A DNA stretch of 64,000 nucleotides from CAZGUH01 sp964529005 (GCA_964529005.1 CAZGUH010000002.1:112222-176221); one strand, 5' to 3'; counted from the stretch's first letter, positions 1 through 8,897 are shown. Notes: generated by a model from the sequence alone, not told the origin. Program-made: numbers and translations.

Positions 1-1336
1 GCACCTTGGCGCCCCAGTTGTGTGGGCACCCGCTACAGAAGTACGGCGCTCGCGACGCGGCGACCGGAATGAGCACCTTCTCGCGCGGCCGCTCAGGCAA
101 GGGCGCGATACGGTCGGCGAGTCGCGTCACCAACCGCTCGCGCAGCGGCCCGATGATCACGTCGGCGTCGACGGCGCCCGTCTGCGGGATGGCGCGCCTG
201 CCCTCGGCGTCGGTCTTGCCGATCACGACGGGTTGGTCGGGCGTGCCGTAGAGCGCTTCCTTCACCATCCGCTCGAGCGTCGGGTTCTTCTCCTCGACGA
301 CGAACAGCTCGCGCACGCCGCGCGCCAGATCGCGCACGATCTGCTGATCGAGCGGCAGCGGCAGCGACAGCGCGGCGACGCGGATCCCCGCCGCACGCAG
401 ATCGTCGTCGGTTGCCAGCCCGAGGAGCCGGAATGCTTCGCGCAGCTCGTGATACGTGTGGCCGCAGGCGATCACACCCAACCATGCGTCCGGCGGGTCG
501 ACCGTGATGCGGTTGAGGTTGTTCTCGATGCCGTAGCGCCGCGCCACCTCGAGCCGCACCTCGATGAACTCGCGTTCCATCTCGAGCGTCCGCGGCGTGA
601 GCAGCAGGCCGCTCGGATGTGGCACGAACGGCGCGCCGTCGACCTCGACCACCGGCATCACCGGTTGGATGCGCATCGGATCGACGTCGACGGTGCCGGT
701 GCTGTCGGCGACGCCGGCCACGATCTTCATCCCGACCCACAGCCCGCTGGCGCGGCTGAGCGCGATCGCGTGACGGCCGAGGTCGAGCGCTTCTTGCACG
801 TCGCCGGGATAGACGATCGGCACGTGCAGATCGACGAGCGTCGCGTCGCTCGTGCTCGGCAGCGTGCTCGACTTCGCGCCGGGGTCGTCGCCCACCAGCG
901 CGACGGCCCCGCCGTACCGGCTCGTGCCGGCGAACACCGCGTGGCGAATCGCGTCGTTCGAACGATCGAGGCCTGGCGCCTTGCCGTACCAGACGCCGAT
1001 CACGCCGTCGTGGCGCGCCGAGGCCAACGTCGACGCGAGCTGCGATCCCATCACCGCGGTGGCGGCCAACTCCTCGTTGAGGCCCGGCTGGGCGACGTAG
1101 CGGAAGCCGTCGGCCTGGCGAGCGACCGCGGCGGCCTCCTTGTCGAAACCGCCGAGGGGTGAGCCGGGGTACCCGCAGACGAACGCAGCCGTGTCGAGCC
1201 CGCGGGCGCGGTCGGCCCGGAGCTGATCGAAGGCGAAGCGGGCGAGCGCTTGCGTGCCACTGAGGAAGACACGCCCGGATTCCCGCGCGTAACGATCCCG
1301 CAACTCGTACGCCACCTGCGGACGCAGATCGGTCAC
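1..1336 (-). CDS. Indolepyruvate ferredoxin oxidoreductase, N-terminal part (truncated by window edge)
   Basis: Translating the minus strand from a GTG at 1336 gives about 445 residues with no stop before the window edge, so only the N-terminal part is seen. The protein opens with RYARESGRVFLSGTQAL and contains CGYPGSPLGGFD, the thiamine-enzyme fold of the indolepyruvate/2-oxoacid:ferredoxin oxidoreductase family. It ends near YFCSGCPHN, which leads into the TPP-binding part. The family oxidatively decarboxylates aryl pyruvates to aryl-acetyl-CoA with ferredoxin as acceptor. Single-chain (fused) versions are common in actinobacteria and proteobacteria. The start is supported by a TACGGT hexamer (minus strand, 1343-1348) 6 nt upstream. 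It is divergent from fumC. Confidence 0.88.
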   Translation of the reverse strand, partial: MTDLRPQVAYELRDRYARESGRVFLSGTQALARFAFDQLRADRARGLDTAAFVCGYPGSPLGGFDKEAAAVARQADGFRYVAQPGLNEELAATAVMGSQLASTLASARHDGVIGVWYGKAPGLDRSNDAIRHAVFAGTSRYGGAVALVGDDPGAKSSTLPSTSDATLVDLHVPIVYPGDVQEALDLGRHAIALSRASGLWVGMKIVAGVADSTGTVDVDPMRIQPVMPVVEVDGAPFVPHPSGLLLTPRTLEMEREFIEVRLEVARRYGIENNLNRITVDPPDAWLGVIACGHTYHELREAFRLLGLATDDDLRAAGIRVAALSLPLPLDQQIVRDLARGVRELFVVEEKNPTLERMVKEALYGTPDQPVVIGKTDAEGRRAIPQTGAVDADVIIGPLRERLVTRLADRIAPLPERPREKVLIPVAASRAPYFCSGCPHNWGAKV

Positions 1337-1392
1337 GGGTTCACCGTATCGCCGTCCACATGGGTCGCGTGCCCGCCGATAGCGTCCACCGC
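1337..1392. promoter_or_regulatory. Divergent leaderless-type promoters for the oxidoreductase and fumC
   Basis: The 56-bp gap carries TACGGT on the minus strand (1343-1348), 6 nt before the GTG of the oxidoreductase. It also carries TAGCGT on the plus strand (1380-1385), 7 nt before the ATG at 1393 of fumC. Both fit the actinobacterial -10 pattern TANNNT placed so that transcription would begin at the start codon. No clear -35 elements are visible. The assignment is inferred from spacing. Confidence 0.5.
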
Positions 1393-2790
1393 ATGGGGAC
1401 CGAAGGTCGCATGCGCGTCGAGCACGACAGCCTCGGCGAGATCGCCGTGCCCGCCCGAGCGCTGTGGAAGGCGCAGACGCAGCGGGCCGTCGAGAACTTC
1501 CCGATCTCCGGCGCCACCGTCGACGCCCGGGTGCTGCGGGCGCTGGCGGCGATCAAGGCGGCCGCCGCGATCACGAACGCCGAGCTGGGTGTCATCGATC
1601 CCGCCATCGCCGACGCTGTCGAGCGCGCCGCGTCGTCGGTCGCCGCGGGCGAGCACCTCGACCACTTCCCCGTCGACGTCTTCCAGACGGGCAGCGGCAC
1701 CAGCACGAACATGAACATGAACGAGGTCGTGTCGTCGCTCGCCGCCGCGGCCGGCGTCACCGCGCATCCGAACGACCACGTCAACGCCTCGCAGTCGTCC
1801 AACGACGTGTTCCCGTCCGCAATCCGTGTCGCTGCCGCCGCCGCGCTGGTCGACGATCTCCAGCCGGCGCTGTCTCGTCTCGGCGTCGCGTTGCGCGCCG
1901 CCGCCGAGCGCTTCGCCGACGTGGTCAAGGCGGGGCGCACACACCTGATGGACGCCGTGCCGGTGACGCTCGGCCAGGAGTTCGGCGGCTACGCCACCGC
2001 GATCGACAACGGCGTCGCTCGCCTGGAGAGCTGCCTGCCGCGCCTGTGCGAGCTGCCGCTCGGCGGAACGGCCGTCGGCACCGGGCTCAACGCGCCGGCG
2101 GGTTTCGCCGCGCGCACGATCGAACGCCTCGCCGCGTCGACCGGCCTGCCGTTGCGCGAGGCCCGTGATCACTTCGAGGCGCAGGGCATGCAGGATCCGC
2201 TGGTCGAGGCGAGCGGCGCATGCCGCGTCGTGGCCGTCAGCCTCAACAAGATCGCGATGGACCTGCGCTTGATGAACAGCGGCCCGACAGCAGGGCTCGG
2301 CGAGATCCGCCTGCCCGACCTCCAGCCTGGCAGCAGCATCATGCCCGGCAAGGTGAACCCGGTGATCCCCGAAGCGGTGCACCAAGTGGTCGCGCAGGTG
2401 ATCGGCAACGACGCTGCCGTCGCGTTCGCCGGCTCGATGGGCGTCTTCGAGCTGAACACGATGCTGCCGGTGATGGCGCGCAACCTGCTGGAGAGCATCG
2501 GCCTTCTGGCCAACGTCAGCCGGCTGCTCGCCGAACGCTGCATCGACGGCGTCGAAGCCGACGAGGACGCGTGCCTGCGCGGCGCGCTCTCGTCACCGTC
2601 GCTCGCCACCGCGCTGAACCTCGCGATCGGTTACGAAGCGGCGGCCCATGTCGTCAAGGAGGCCGTGCGCTCGCGCCGGACGATCCGTGAGGTCGTCGTG
2701 GAGCGGGGCCTGCTCGACGCCGGCGACGCCGATCGTGTGCTCGACGTGCGAGCGATGACCCGGCCGGCCGCGGACGACGACGATCGCTAG
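1393..2790 (+). CDS. fumC: Class II fumarate hydratase
   Basis: Interconverts fumarate and malate in the cytosolic TCA cycle and is the iron-independent class II type. The protein matches the superfamily end to end: N-terminal DSLGEIAVPARALWKAQTQRA, the helical core with SSNDVFPSA, and the signature GSSIMPGKVNP near residue 313. Length is 465 aa, normal for the family (about 460-470). Two starts are possible. The ATG at 1393 has a TAGCGT -10-like hexamer 7 nt upstream (leaderless type). The ATG at 1411 has a GAAGG ribosome site. I chose 1393 because the same promoter spacing recurs through the window and the mycobacterial protein also has a short N-terminal extension. Monocistronic. Confidence 0.95.
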   Translation: MGTEGRMRVEHDSLGEIAVPARALWKAQTQRAVENFPISGATVDARVLRALAAIKAAAAITNAELGVIDPAIADAVERAASSVAAGEHLDHFPVDVFQTGSGTSTNMNMNEVVSSLAAAAGVTAHPNDHVNASQSSNDVFPSAIRVAAAAALVDDLQPALSRLGVALRAAAERFADVVKAGRTHLMDAVPVTLGQEFGGYATAIDNGVARLESCLPRLCELPLGGTAVGTGLNAPAGFAARTIERLAASTGLPLREARDHFEAQGMQDPLVEASGACRVVAVSLNKIAMDLRLMNSGPTAGLGEIRLPDLQPGSSIMPGKVNPVIPEAVHQVVAQVIGNDAAVAFAGSMGVFELNTMLPVMARNLLESIGLLANVSRLLAERCIDGVEADEDACLRGALSSPSLATALNLAIGYEAAAHVVKEAVRSRRTIREVVVERGLLDAGDADRVLDVRAMTRPAADDDDR

Positions 2791-2849
2791 GCCCACCGCC
2801 GGGCACTACGTTCGGAGCGCTCGCACATGTCGACTAGGGAGGCAAACAG

Positions 2850-3935
2850 GTGGCGCACGAAGTTCGCGGTGTCGTGGCACGCGGTAAGGGGAAGCCGGTT
2901 TCGCTGGAGACCATCGTCGTCCCCGATCCGGGGCCTGGCGAGGCGCTGGTGAAGGTGCAAGCTTGCGGCGTCTGCCACACGGACCTGCACTACCGCGAAG
3001 GCGGCATCAACGACGACTTCCCGTTCCTCCTCGGCCACGAAGCGGCCGGCATCGTCGAAGCGGTCGGCGACGGTGTCACCGAGGTGACGCCCGGCGACTT
3101 CGTCATCCTCAACTGGCGCGCCGTGTGCGGGCAGTGCCGCAGCTGCCGCCGCGGCCGGCCGTGGTACTGCTTCGCGACGCACAACGCCACGCAGAAGATG
3201 ACGCTGACCGACGGGACCGTGCTGTCCCCCGCGCTCGGCATCGGCGCGTTTGCCGACAAGACGCTCGTCGCGGCGGGGCAGTGCACCAAGGTGAATCCCG
3301 CGGCGCCCCCGACGGCGGCGGGGTTGCTGGGGTGCGGAGTGATGGCCGGCATCGGCGCGGCGATCAACACCGGCGGCGTCACGCGCGGCGACACGGTCGC
3401 GGTGTTCGGCTGCGGCGGCGTGGGCGACGCGGCCATCGCGGGCGCAGCGCTCGCCGGGGCGCGCACGATCGTCGCCGTCGACCTCGACGACCGCAAGCTC
3501 GACATGGCCAAGCGCTTCGGCGCGACGCACACCGTGAACGCGTCGACGTCCGACCCGGTCGAGTACGTCAAGTCGGTCACCGACGGCAACGGCGCCGACG
3601 TCTGCATCGAGGCGGTGGGAAATCCCGCTGTGTACCGGCAGGCGTTCGAGGCCCGCGATCTCGCCGGCACCGTGGTGCTCGTCGGTGTGCCGCGGCCCGA
3701 CATGAAGATCGAGCTGCCGTTCCTCGACGTGTTCGGCCGCGGCGGCGCGCTGAAGAGCAGTTGGTACGGCGACTGCCTCCCCACCCGCGACTTCCCCAAC
3801 CTGATCGAGCTCTACCTCCAGGGCCGCCTCGACCTCGACGGCTTCGTCAGCGAGACCATCGGGCTCGACGGCATCGAGGATGCGTTCCACAAGATGGAGC
3901 GCGGCGAGGTGCTCCGCTCCGTCGTCGTCCTGTGA
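2850..3935 (+). CDS. S-(hydroxymethyl)mycothiol dehydrogenase-like zinc alcohol dehydrogenase
   Basis: A class III-like medium-chain zinc alcohol dehydrogenase of 361 aa. In actinobacteria this subgroup oxidises the formaldehyde-mycothiol adduct with NAD. Catalytic zinc ligands are C39, H63 and a later Cys in LLGCGVMAG. Structural zinc ligands are C93, C96, C99 and C107. The nucleotide-binding loop GCGGVGDAA lies near residue 190. The GTG start has an AGGGAGG ribosome site 7 nt upstream. An mshA homolog (18.9 kb) and a SigR/RsrA pair (39 kb) in the same window make a mycothiol cofactor plausible. Other alcohol substrates cannot be excluded from sequence alone. Confidence 0.85.
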   Translation: MAHEVRGVVARGKGKPVSLETIVVPDPGPGEALVKVQACGVCHTDLHYREGGINDDFPFLLGHEAAGIVEAVGDGVTEVTPGDFVILNWRAVCGQCRSCRRGRPWYCFATHNATQKMTLTDGTVLSPALGIGAFADKTLVAAGQCTKVNPAAPPTAAGLLGCGVMAGIGAAINTGGVTRGDTVAVFGCGGVGDAAIAGAALAGARTIVAVDLDDRKLDMAKRFGATHTVNASTSDPVEYVKSVTDGNGADVCIEAVGNPAVYRQAFEARDLAGTVVLVGVPRPDMKIELPFLDVFGRGGALKSSWYGDCLPTRDFPNLIELYLQGRLDLDGFVSETIGLDGIEDAFHKMERGEVLRSVVVL

Positions 3936-3950
3936 CCATCCCCACGCCTC

Positions 3951-3989
3951 GGGCGCGACCGGCTGCCACCACGGCAGCGGGCCGCGCCC
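3951..3989. terminator. Hairpin between convergent genes
   Basis: Nested inverted repeats: outer arms GGGCGCG (3951-3957) and CGCGCCC (3983-3989), inner arms GCTGCC (3962-3967) and GGCAGC (3973-3978) around a 5-nt loop. It lies in the 94-bp gap between the converging dehydrogenase and the gene at 4030. There is no U-tract on either side, so intrinsic termination is only a guess. Confidence 0.4.
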
Positions 3990-4029
3990 AAGCAAGCTGG
4001 GTGGGGTGGGTGGTGGCGGCGGCGGGGGG

Positions 4030-4581
4030 TCAGGCGATGATCAGCGCTGCGAGCGCCATCCGATGGTCCTTCGCCCACGGTGGCCCGAGCGTGGCCCGCG
4101 GGCCGTCGAGCACCTCGCCAGCGCGGGCGCCCAAGGCGTGCTCTGCCAAGCCGACGACCGACTTCGCCTCGTAGAAACGAACCTTCCAACCCCGAGCATC
4201 GGCGAGCTCGACGAGCACTTGGCGATACATCACTGCGTCGGCACGGGCTTCGTAGGGGACGCAGCACTGCGTCGCGATGTCGTCGGGGAAGTTCGCCGGC
4301 AACGCCCGCATCGACACCGACCCGATCGGCTCCGACAGCGTCGCGGCGAGCTCGTCGCAGGCGGCGGACGCCGCCCGGGCGACGGACGCCCGCACCCGCG
4401 CCACCAGCGCGGCGGTGTCGTCGAGGCTCAGATGCTTGCTGTCGTGGTGGATCGGCATGTTCGGAACACCGTCCTCGACGAGTTCGATCCGGCGGCGATC
4501 GGCGACCTTTCCGTCAGCGGAGGCCGCCACCACCACTGCCCACCCGAGATGATCCGCGATGCCAAGACGCATGGCGACCAT
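4030..4581 (-). CDS. Conserved hypothetical protein
   Basis: An unrecognised soluble protein of 183 aa beginning MVAMRLGIADHLGWAVVVAA. It has an alternating helix/strand composition, no signal peptide and no membrane segment. The N-terminal stretch with strand-forming VVVAASADG and a later WAKDHRMALAALI tail gives no catalytic motif I can name. The ATG at 4581 is preceded by GGGAG about 5 nt upstream; an in-frame ATG at 4572 is an alternative. It is divergent from the SRPBCC gene. Coding character is supported by consistent amino-acid composition and by the absence of a better frame. Confidence 0.65.
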   Translation of the reverse strand: MVAMRLGIADHLGWAVVVAASADGKVADRRRIELVEDGVPNMPIHHDSKHLSLDDTAALVARVRASVARAASAACDELAATLSEPIGSVSMRALPANFPDDIATQCCVPYEARADAVMYRQVLVELADARGWKVRFYEAKSVVGLAEHALGARAGEVLDGPRATLGPPWAKDHRMALAALIIA

Positions 4582-4683
4582 TCTTCTCCCGGCGGCGACC
4601 ACCGATCGCGTTCCTGCGCGATGAGTTCCGGCGACGCGGGGCGTCTGATCGCTGACCGTTCACCATCGCAAAGGAGAGCCCCC

Positions 4684-5160
4684 ATGACCGCACCGACCAC
4701 CAGCTTCATCGCCGAGCCGGGCAGCCATGCCGCGACGATCAGCGCCGTCATCGCCGCGCCGTTGGAATCCGTCTACCGGTCCTACATCGAGCCCGAGCTC
4801 ATGGTCCGTTGGTGGGGGCCCGCCGAGCTGACGTCGCGCGTCGATCGCTTCGAGCCCGTCACCGGCGGCTCGTACCGGATCGTCCACATCGACGCCGACG
4901 GCAACGAGTACGCGTTCCGCGGCGTGTACCACGAGGTCGTGCCGAAGGAGCGCATCATCCTGACGTTCGAGTTCGAAGCGATGCCCGGCCACGTGTGCCT
5001 CGAGGCGCACACGTTCGAGGCGGTCGACGGCGGCACGAAGGTGACCCAGCACTCCGTGTTCCAATCGGTCGCGGATCGCGACGGGATGAAGGACTCCGGT
5101 ATGGAGCAGCACGCGCCGGTGGCGATGGCGCAGCTCCAGGAGGTCGCGCAGAGCCTGTAG
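4684..5160 (+). CDS. SRPBCC (AHSA1-type) domain protein
   Basis: A 158-aa protein with the START/Bet v 1-like ligand-binding fold. Typical AHSA1 features are IAAPLESVYRSYIEPELMVRWWGP, the GGSYRIVHIDADGNEYAF strand pair, and the C-terminal helix GMEQHAPVAMAQLQEVA. The AHSA1 subgroup in bacteria usually lacks the Hsp90-activating role of the eukaryotic protein and binds hydrophobic ligands; the actual ligand is unknown. The ATG at 4684 has a strong AAGGAGA site 7 nt upstream, which settles the start despite a longer open frame. It is followed by a SnoaL-like gene. Confidence 0.85.
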   Translation: MTAPTTSFIAEPGSHAATISAVIAAPLESVYRSYIEPELMVRWWGPAELTSRVDRFEPVTGGSYRIVHIDADGNEYAFRGVYHEVVPKERIILTFEFEAMPGHVCLEAHTFEAVDGGTKVTQHSVFQSVADRDGMKDSGMEQHAPVAMAQLQEVAQSL

Positions 5161-5219
5161 CCGAGAACGCGGGAGGTGGGCGTCGGAGCTGGCGCGGCGG
5201 CCCATTAGGGTCGCCGCGC

Positions 5220-5594
5220 ATGTCCGACGACGCGGTGCTCGGTGTCAACCAGGCGTTCTACGACGCCCACGAGCGACGCGACATCGAGGCGATGGGAGCG
5301 GTGTGGGAGCACACCGACCGCGTCATCTGCGTCCATCCGGGATGGCCGATCCTGCGCGGATGGAGCGACGTCGAACAGTCGTGGCGGCACATCTTCGCCG
5401 GGCCGGGACGCAACCAGTTCATCCTCACGAACATGTCGATCACCGTCGAGGGCCGTACCGCGTGGGTGACGGTCGACGAGAACCTCGTCGCCGGCGCCGC
5501 TGCTGGAACGATCGCGGCCACCAACGTGTTCGTCGACAGCGGCGACGGCTGGAAGCTCGTCGTGCACCACGGCTCACCCGTCATCGGCAGCTGA
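5220..5594 (+). CDS. SnoaL/NTF2-like domain protein
   Basis: A 124-aa protein with the cone-shaped NTF2-like fold. It starts with NQAFYDAHERRDIEAMGAVWEH, continues with WPILRGWSDVEQSWRHIF and ends with GWKLVVHHGSPV, as in SnoaL_3 proteins. These are small ligand-binding or isomerase-like proteins and no function can be assigned. The start ATG at 5220 lies 8 nt after TAGGGT (5206-5211), a leaderless-type promoter. It is therefore probably transcribed separately from the SRPBCC gene 59 bp upstream. Confidence 0.82.
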   Translation: MSDDAVLGVNQAFYDAHERRDIEAMGAVWEHTDRVICVHPGWPILRGWSDVEQSWRHIFAGPGRNQFILTNMSITVEGRTAWVTVDENLVAGAAAGTIAATNVFVDSGDGWKLVVHHGSPVIGS

Positions 5595-5627
5595 GCGCGA
5601 GCGGGACGCGCACGGTTGACTTGCCGC

Positions 5628-6134
5628 ATGGCACGCCTCTTCGTCGCCGTGTGGCCGCCAGACGATGTGGCGGCGGAGCTGACCGCGCTGCATCGCAAGG
5701 ACCAGCGCGGCGTCCGCTTCGTCCGCCCGGAGAACTGGCACGTCACGTTGCGCTTCCTCGGCGAGGCCGACCCCGGCGTGGTCGCCGACGCGCTCGACCG
5801 AGCCGTGCTCCCGCCCTCGCGGGCACGCCTCGGTCCCGCCGTCGACGTCATCGCCGAGCGCGCGTTGGTGATCCCCGTCTCGGGCGTGGAGGCGCTGGCA
5901 GAGGCCGTCGTGGCGCGCACGCACGAGATCGGTCAGCCGCCGCGCAAGCGGTTCGTCGGCCACCTGACGCTCGCTCGCGTGACGCCGCGCGCGCCGATGC
6001 CGCGGGTTCTCGGCCAGCTCGTCAGCGCAGAGTTCGACGTCGAGGAGGTCGCGCTCGTGCAGAGCCGCCTGCATCCGCACGGGGCCCGCTACGAGACGAT
6101 CGCCACCTGGCCGCTCGAGCGCTCAGCGGGTTGA
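5628..6134 (+). CDS. thpR: RNA 2',3'-cyclic phosphodiesterase (LigT/ThpR)
   Basis: A member of the 2H phosphoesterase family, 168 aa. The two catalytic HxT motifs are present as HVT (residues 38-40) and HLT (112-114). The family start MARLFVAVWPP fits the ATG at 5628. These enzymes hydrolyse 2',3'-cyclic phosphates on RNA ends; the physiological substrate in bacteria is not settled. The 3' end overlaps the convergent YjbR gene by 12 bp. Confidence 0.92.
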   Translation: MARLFVAVWPPDDVAAELTALHRKDQRGVRFVRPENWHVTLRFLGEADPGVVADALDRAVLPPSRARLGPAVDVIAERALVIPVSGVEALAEAVVARTHEIGQPPRKRFVGHLTLARVTPRAPMPRVLGQLVSAEFDVEEVALVQSRLHPHGARYETIATWPLERSAG

Positions 6135-6539
6135 GCGACGGCGGCGCGCCGCCTCGCTCGCCACGTACGCGTCGGCGAGAGCGGCGGGCGCGCACGCCAA
6201 CCAGGCGTCGACGATCAGCTCGCGCAGCGGGCGCTTCGCGATCGCCTTCAGCTGGATCAGCACCGCGGCGTAACCGTCGAAGTGCGGGATGGTGAACACC
6301 CCCTTGGTGTTCGACGCCAGCACGGCTTCCTTCTCGCCCACGTCGGCGACGCGGACAGCGATGATCGGCCCGTCGGGAGGGGTCTCGTGCCCGAAGCGAC
6401 GGATGTCGGCCTTGGTGAACGGGCGCTCCCAGGCGAACGCCTTGCCGCCCACCTCCCACGTCGGGCGCCCGTACCGCTCGCCGCGCGTCACCGCGGGCAG
6501 GCTCATCGCGATGGCCCCGGCCTCCTCCAAACTGACCAT
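6123..6539 (-). CDS. MmcQ/YjbR family protein
   Basis: A 138-aa protein of the MmcQ/YjbR (CyaY-like fold) family. Recognisable parts are LPAVTRGERYGRPTWEVGG, KAFAWERP, and the C-terminal DGYAAVLIQL with ELIVDAWLACAP. It was described as a DNA-binding-like fold, but its role is unknown. The ATG at 6539 is preceded by TACGGT (minus strand, 6548-6553) at 8 nt, a leaderless-type signal. Confidence 0.85.
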   Translation of the reverse strand: MVSLEEAGAIAMSLPAVTRGERYGRPTWEVGGKAFAWERPFTKADIRRFGHETPPDGPIIAVRVADVGEKEAVLASNTKGVFTIPHFDGYAAVLIQLKAIAKRPLRELIVDAWLACAPAALADAYVASEAARRRRSTR

Positions 6540-6615
6540 GGGATCGCACCGTACCGCCGCGTCGAAGCCGTGACGGTTCCTGCCGGCTCCGTGCGAGCCG
6601 CGGCATACTCGCCGT

Positions 6616-6810
6616 GTGGCATCCGAGAGCTCGGGACGTTCTCTGCTCGCGACGGCGATCGGCTATGCGATCGTCGCCATCGTGGCGATCTGGCTGCTGG
6701 GCGCAGTGGCGGGCATCGTCGCCTGGCTGTTCCGCACCATCGTCGTCGTGGCCCTCCTCGTCGGCCTGATCTACCTCTACCTGCGGCTCAAGGCCCCCGA
6801 CGAGGGGTGA
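6616..6810 (+). CDS. Small two-helix membrane protein
   Basis: A 64-aa protein that is almost entirely hydrophobic: LLATAIGYAIVAIVAIWLLG and a second segment from FRTIVVVALLVGLIYLYL, with the charged tail RLKAPDEG. It looks like a small integral membrane protein with one hairpin. The GTG start follows CATACT (6604-6609) by 6 nt. Function unknown. It is separated from selO by 50 bp. Confidence 0.7.
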   Translation: MASESSGRSLLATAIGYAIVAIVAIWLLGAVAGIVAWLFRTIVVVALLVGLIYLYLRLKAPDEG

Positions 6811-6860
6811 GCGACCGAGTTGGTCGCGGCGTGGCGATCGCCCCGTTACCCTCGACGGGG

Positions 6861-8354
6861 ATGAAGGTCGTCGACCGCACGGCGCGGGATCGTCCGCTGT
6901 TCGCCTTCGACAACTCGTTCGCACGCGAGCTGCCGGGCTTGTACGAGCCGTGGACCGCTGCCACGGCCCCAGCGCCACAGCTGCTCACCCTCAATCGTGC
7001 GCTGGCGGTCGAGCTCGGCGCCGACCCCGACGAGCTAGCCACGCCCGACGGCGTGGAAGCGCTCGTCGGCAACGCCGTGGTGGAGGGCTCGACCCCCGTG
7101 GCCCAGGCGTACGCCGGCCACCAGTTCGGGGGATACTCGCCGCGCTTGGGCGACGGCCGGGCACTGCTGCTCGGCGAGGTGGTCGACGTTCACGGACGGC
7201 GCCGGGACCTGCACTTGAAGGGTTCGGGGCGCACGCCGTTCGCCCGCGGTGGTGATGGGAAGGCGGCGGTTGGCCCGATGATGCGCGAACACATCATCGG
7301 CGAGGCGATGTCCGCCCTCGGCATCCCGACCACACGCGCGCTGGCCGTCATCGCGACCGGCGAACGCGTCGCACGCGAGGGCATGCCGCCGGGCGCGGTG
7401 CTCGTGCGCGTGGCCGCGAGCCACCTGCGCGTCGGCACGTTCCAGTACGCCGCGTCCCACCCCGACCGCACGCTCGTGCCGCGCCTGCTCGACTACGCGA
7501 TCGCACGGCACTATCCGGAGGTCGCCGCGGCCGACAATCGCGCCACGGCGTTCCTCGACGCGGTCGTCGAGGCGCAGGCGTCTCTCGTCGCACGGTGGAT
7601 GCTCGTCGGCTTCATCCACGGCGTGATGAACACCGACAACATGACGATCTCGGGAGAGACCATCGACTACGGGCCGTGCGCGTTCATGGATGCGTTCGAT
7701 CCCGCCACGGTGTTCAGCTCGATCGACCACAGCGGCCGGTACGCGTACGGAAACCAGCCACAGATCGCGCAGTGGAACCTGGCGCGTCTCGCCGAGACGC
7801 TGCTGCCGCTCGTCGACCCCGACCGGGACCGCGCGGTCGAGGCTGCGACCGGCGTGCTGCGCTCGTTCGGCCCCCGCTTCGAGCGCCACTGGATCGACGG
7901 CATGCGGGCCAAGCTCGGCATCAGCGACGCCAACGACCGCGACCGGGACGGCGATCTGGGTTTGATCGACGACTTCCTGCGGCTGCTCGGCGGGCAGGCG
8001 GTCGACTACACGTCCGCGTTCCGCGCGCTGTCTTCGGTGCTGCGCGGCGCGCCCGAGCGGGCGCGGGCGCTGTTCTCGGATCCGTCCACATTCGACCACT
8101 GGGCCGAGCGCTGGACCGCCCGGGTGAGCGGGCCCGATGCGGCAGCGCGCATGGACCGCGTCAACCCGATCTACATCCCTCGCAACCACCTCGTCGAGGA
8201 GGCGCTGGCGGAGGCCACGGCAGGCGACGTCGGCGCCGCCGAGCGCTTGATCGACGTCGTCTCGGCGCCGTTCGACGAGCGACCGGGCCTGGGCCGCTAC
8301 GCCGAGCCCGCGCCGCCGAGCTTCGCCCCGTACGTCACCTACTGCGGCACCTGA
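6861..8354 (+). CDS. selO: Protein adenylyltransferase SelO
   Basis: A SelO (YdiU/UPF0061) pseudokinase of 497 aa that transfers AMP from ATP to Ser/Thr/Tyr of target proteins. Diagnostic blocks are GHQFGGYSPRLGDGRA, LHLKGSGRTPFARGGDGKA, and the metal/ATP block GFIHGVMNTDNMTISG followed by DYGPCAFMD. The protein ends in CGT, with Cys at position 495. This is the place of the redox Cys/Sec at the C terminus of SelO proteins. The start ATG lies 8 nt after TACCCT (6847-6852). The family is linked to oxidative stress, which fits the other redox genes here. Confidence 0.95.
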   Translation: MKVVDRTARDRPLFAFDNSFARELPGLYEPWTAATAPAPQLLTLNRALAVELGADPDELATPDGVEALVGNAVVEGSTPVAQAYAGHQFGGYSPRLGDGRALLLGEVVDVHGRRRDLHLKGSGRTPFARGGDGKAAVGPMMREHIIGEAMSALGIPTTRALAVIATGERVAREGMPPGAVLVRVAASHLRVGTFQYAASHPDRTLVPRLLDYAIARHYPEVAAADNRATAFLDAVVEAQASLVARWMLVGFIHGVMNTDNMTISGETIDYGPCAFMDAFDPATVFSSIDHSGRYAYGNQPQIAQWNLARLAETLLPLVDPDRDRAVEAATGVLRSFGPRFERHWIDGMRAKLGISDANDRDRDGDLGLIDDFLRLLGGQAVDYTSAFRALSSVLRGAPERARALFSDPSTFDHWAERWTARVSGPDAAARMDRVNPIYIPRNHLVEEALAEATAGDVGAAERLIDVVSAPFDERPGLGRYAEPAPPSFAPYVTYCGT

Positions 8355-8370
8355 CGGCTGGATCGGCCGC

Positions 8371-8886
8371 TCAGTCATCCCCACCGACGGGCTCGTGCCC
8401 GACGGAGACGACTGCGCCGCCCTCGAGTTCGAGCCACGCCACCGTGCAGCGGGGCGCCCGCCGGCGCTGGGTCGCCGAGCCCGGGTTGAGGTGATGCTGC
8501 ACGTGTCCGTCAGCGGCGCGGACGTCCGTCTCGTTCCACGGCAGGTGCGAGTGGCCGAACACCACGACGTCGGCGTCGGGGAACCACCGGCGCAGCCGCC
8601 CGCCGCGCCCGATGGCGTCGCCGCTGTCGTGCACCATTGCGACGGTGCACCCGTCGATGTCGACGACCCGCCGTTCGGGCAGCGCCACGCCGTGGTCGTT
8701 GTTGCCGAGCACCGCGTGGACGGGCGCGAACGCGGCCAGCGCTCCCAGGACCGACTCGTCGACGATGTCGCCTGCGTGGAGGATCACATCGGCCGCGACG
8801 AGTTGTTCGCGCAGGTGATCGACGAGCACCGGCGCGCGCCCGGCGACGACATGGGTGTCCGACACCACGAGCACACGCGTCGTCAT
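8371..8886 (-). CDS. YfcE/MJ0936-family metallophosphoesterase
   Basis: A 171-aa calcineurin-like phosphodiesterase. Metal-binding motifs are DTH (residues 10-12), GDIVDES, GNNDHG and the C-terminal GHSH. This small YfcE-like class hydrolyses phosphodiesters, and substrates are not predictable. The ATG at 8886 has TAGCGT (minus strand, 8895-8900) 8 nt upstream. The gene lies downstream of the LigD-type polymerase on the same strand, 11 bp apart, but has its own promoter signal. Confidence 0.9.
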   Translation of the reverse strand: MTTRVLVVSDTHVVAGRAPVLVDHLREQLVAADVILHAGDIVDESVLGALAAFAPVHAVLGNNDHGVALPERRVVDIDGCTVAMVHDSGDAIGRGGRLRRWFPDADVVVFGHSHLPWNETDVRAADGHVQHHLNPGSATQRRRAPRCTVAWLELEGGAVVSVGHEPVGGDD

Positions 8887-8897
8887 GAACCCCCACG

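Noticed and set aside
20..1162. 380-aa plus-strand open frame at the window start
   Set aside because: It is opposite the oxidoreductase, whose minus-strand frame matches a known family over its whole length.
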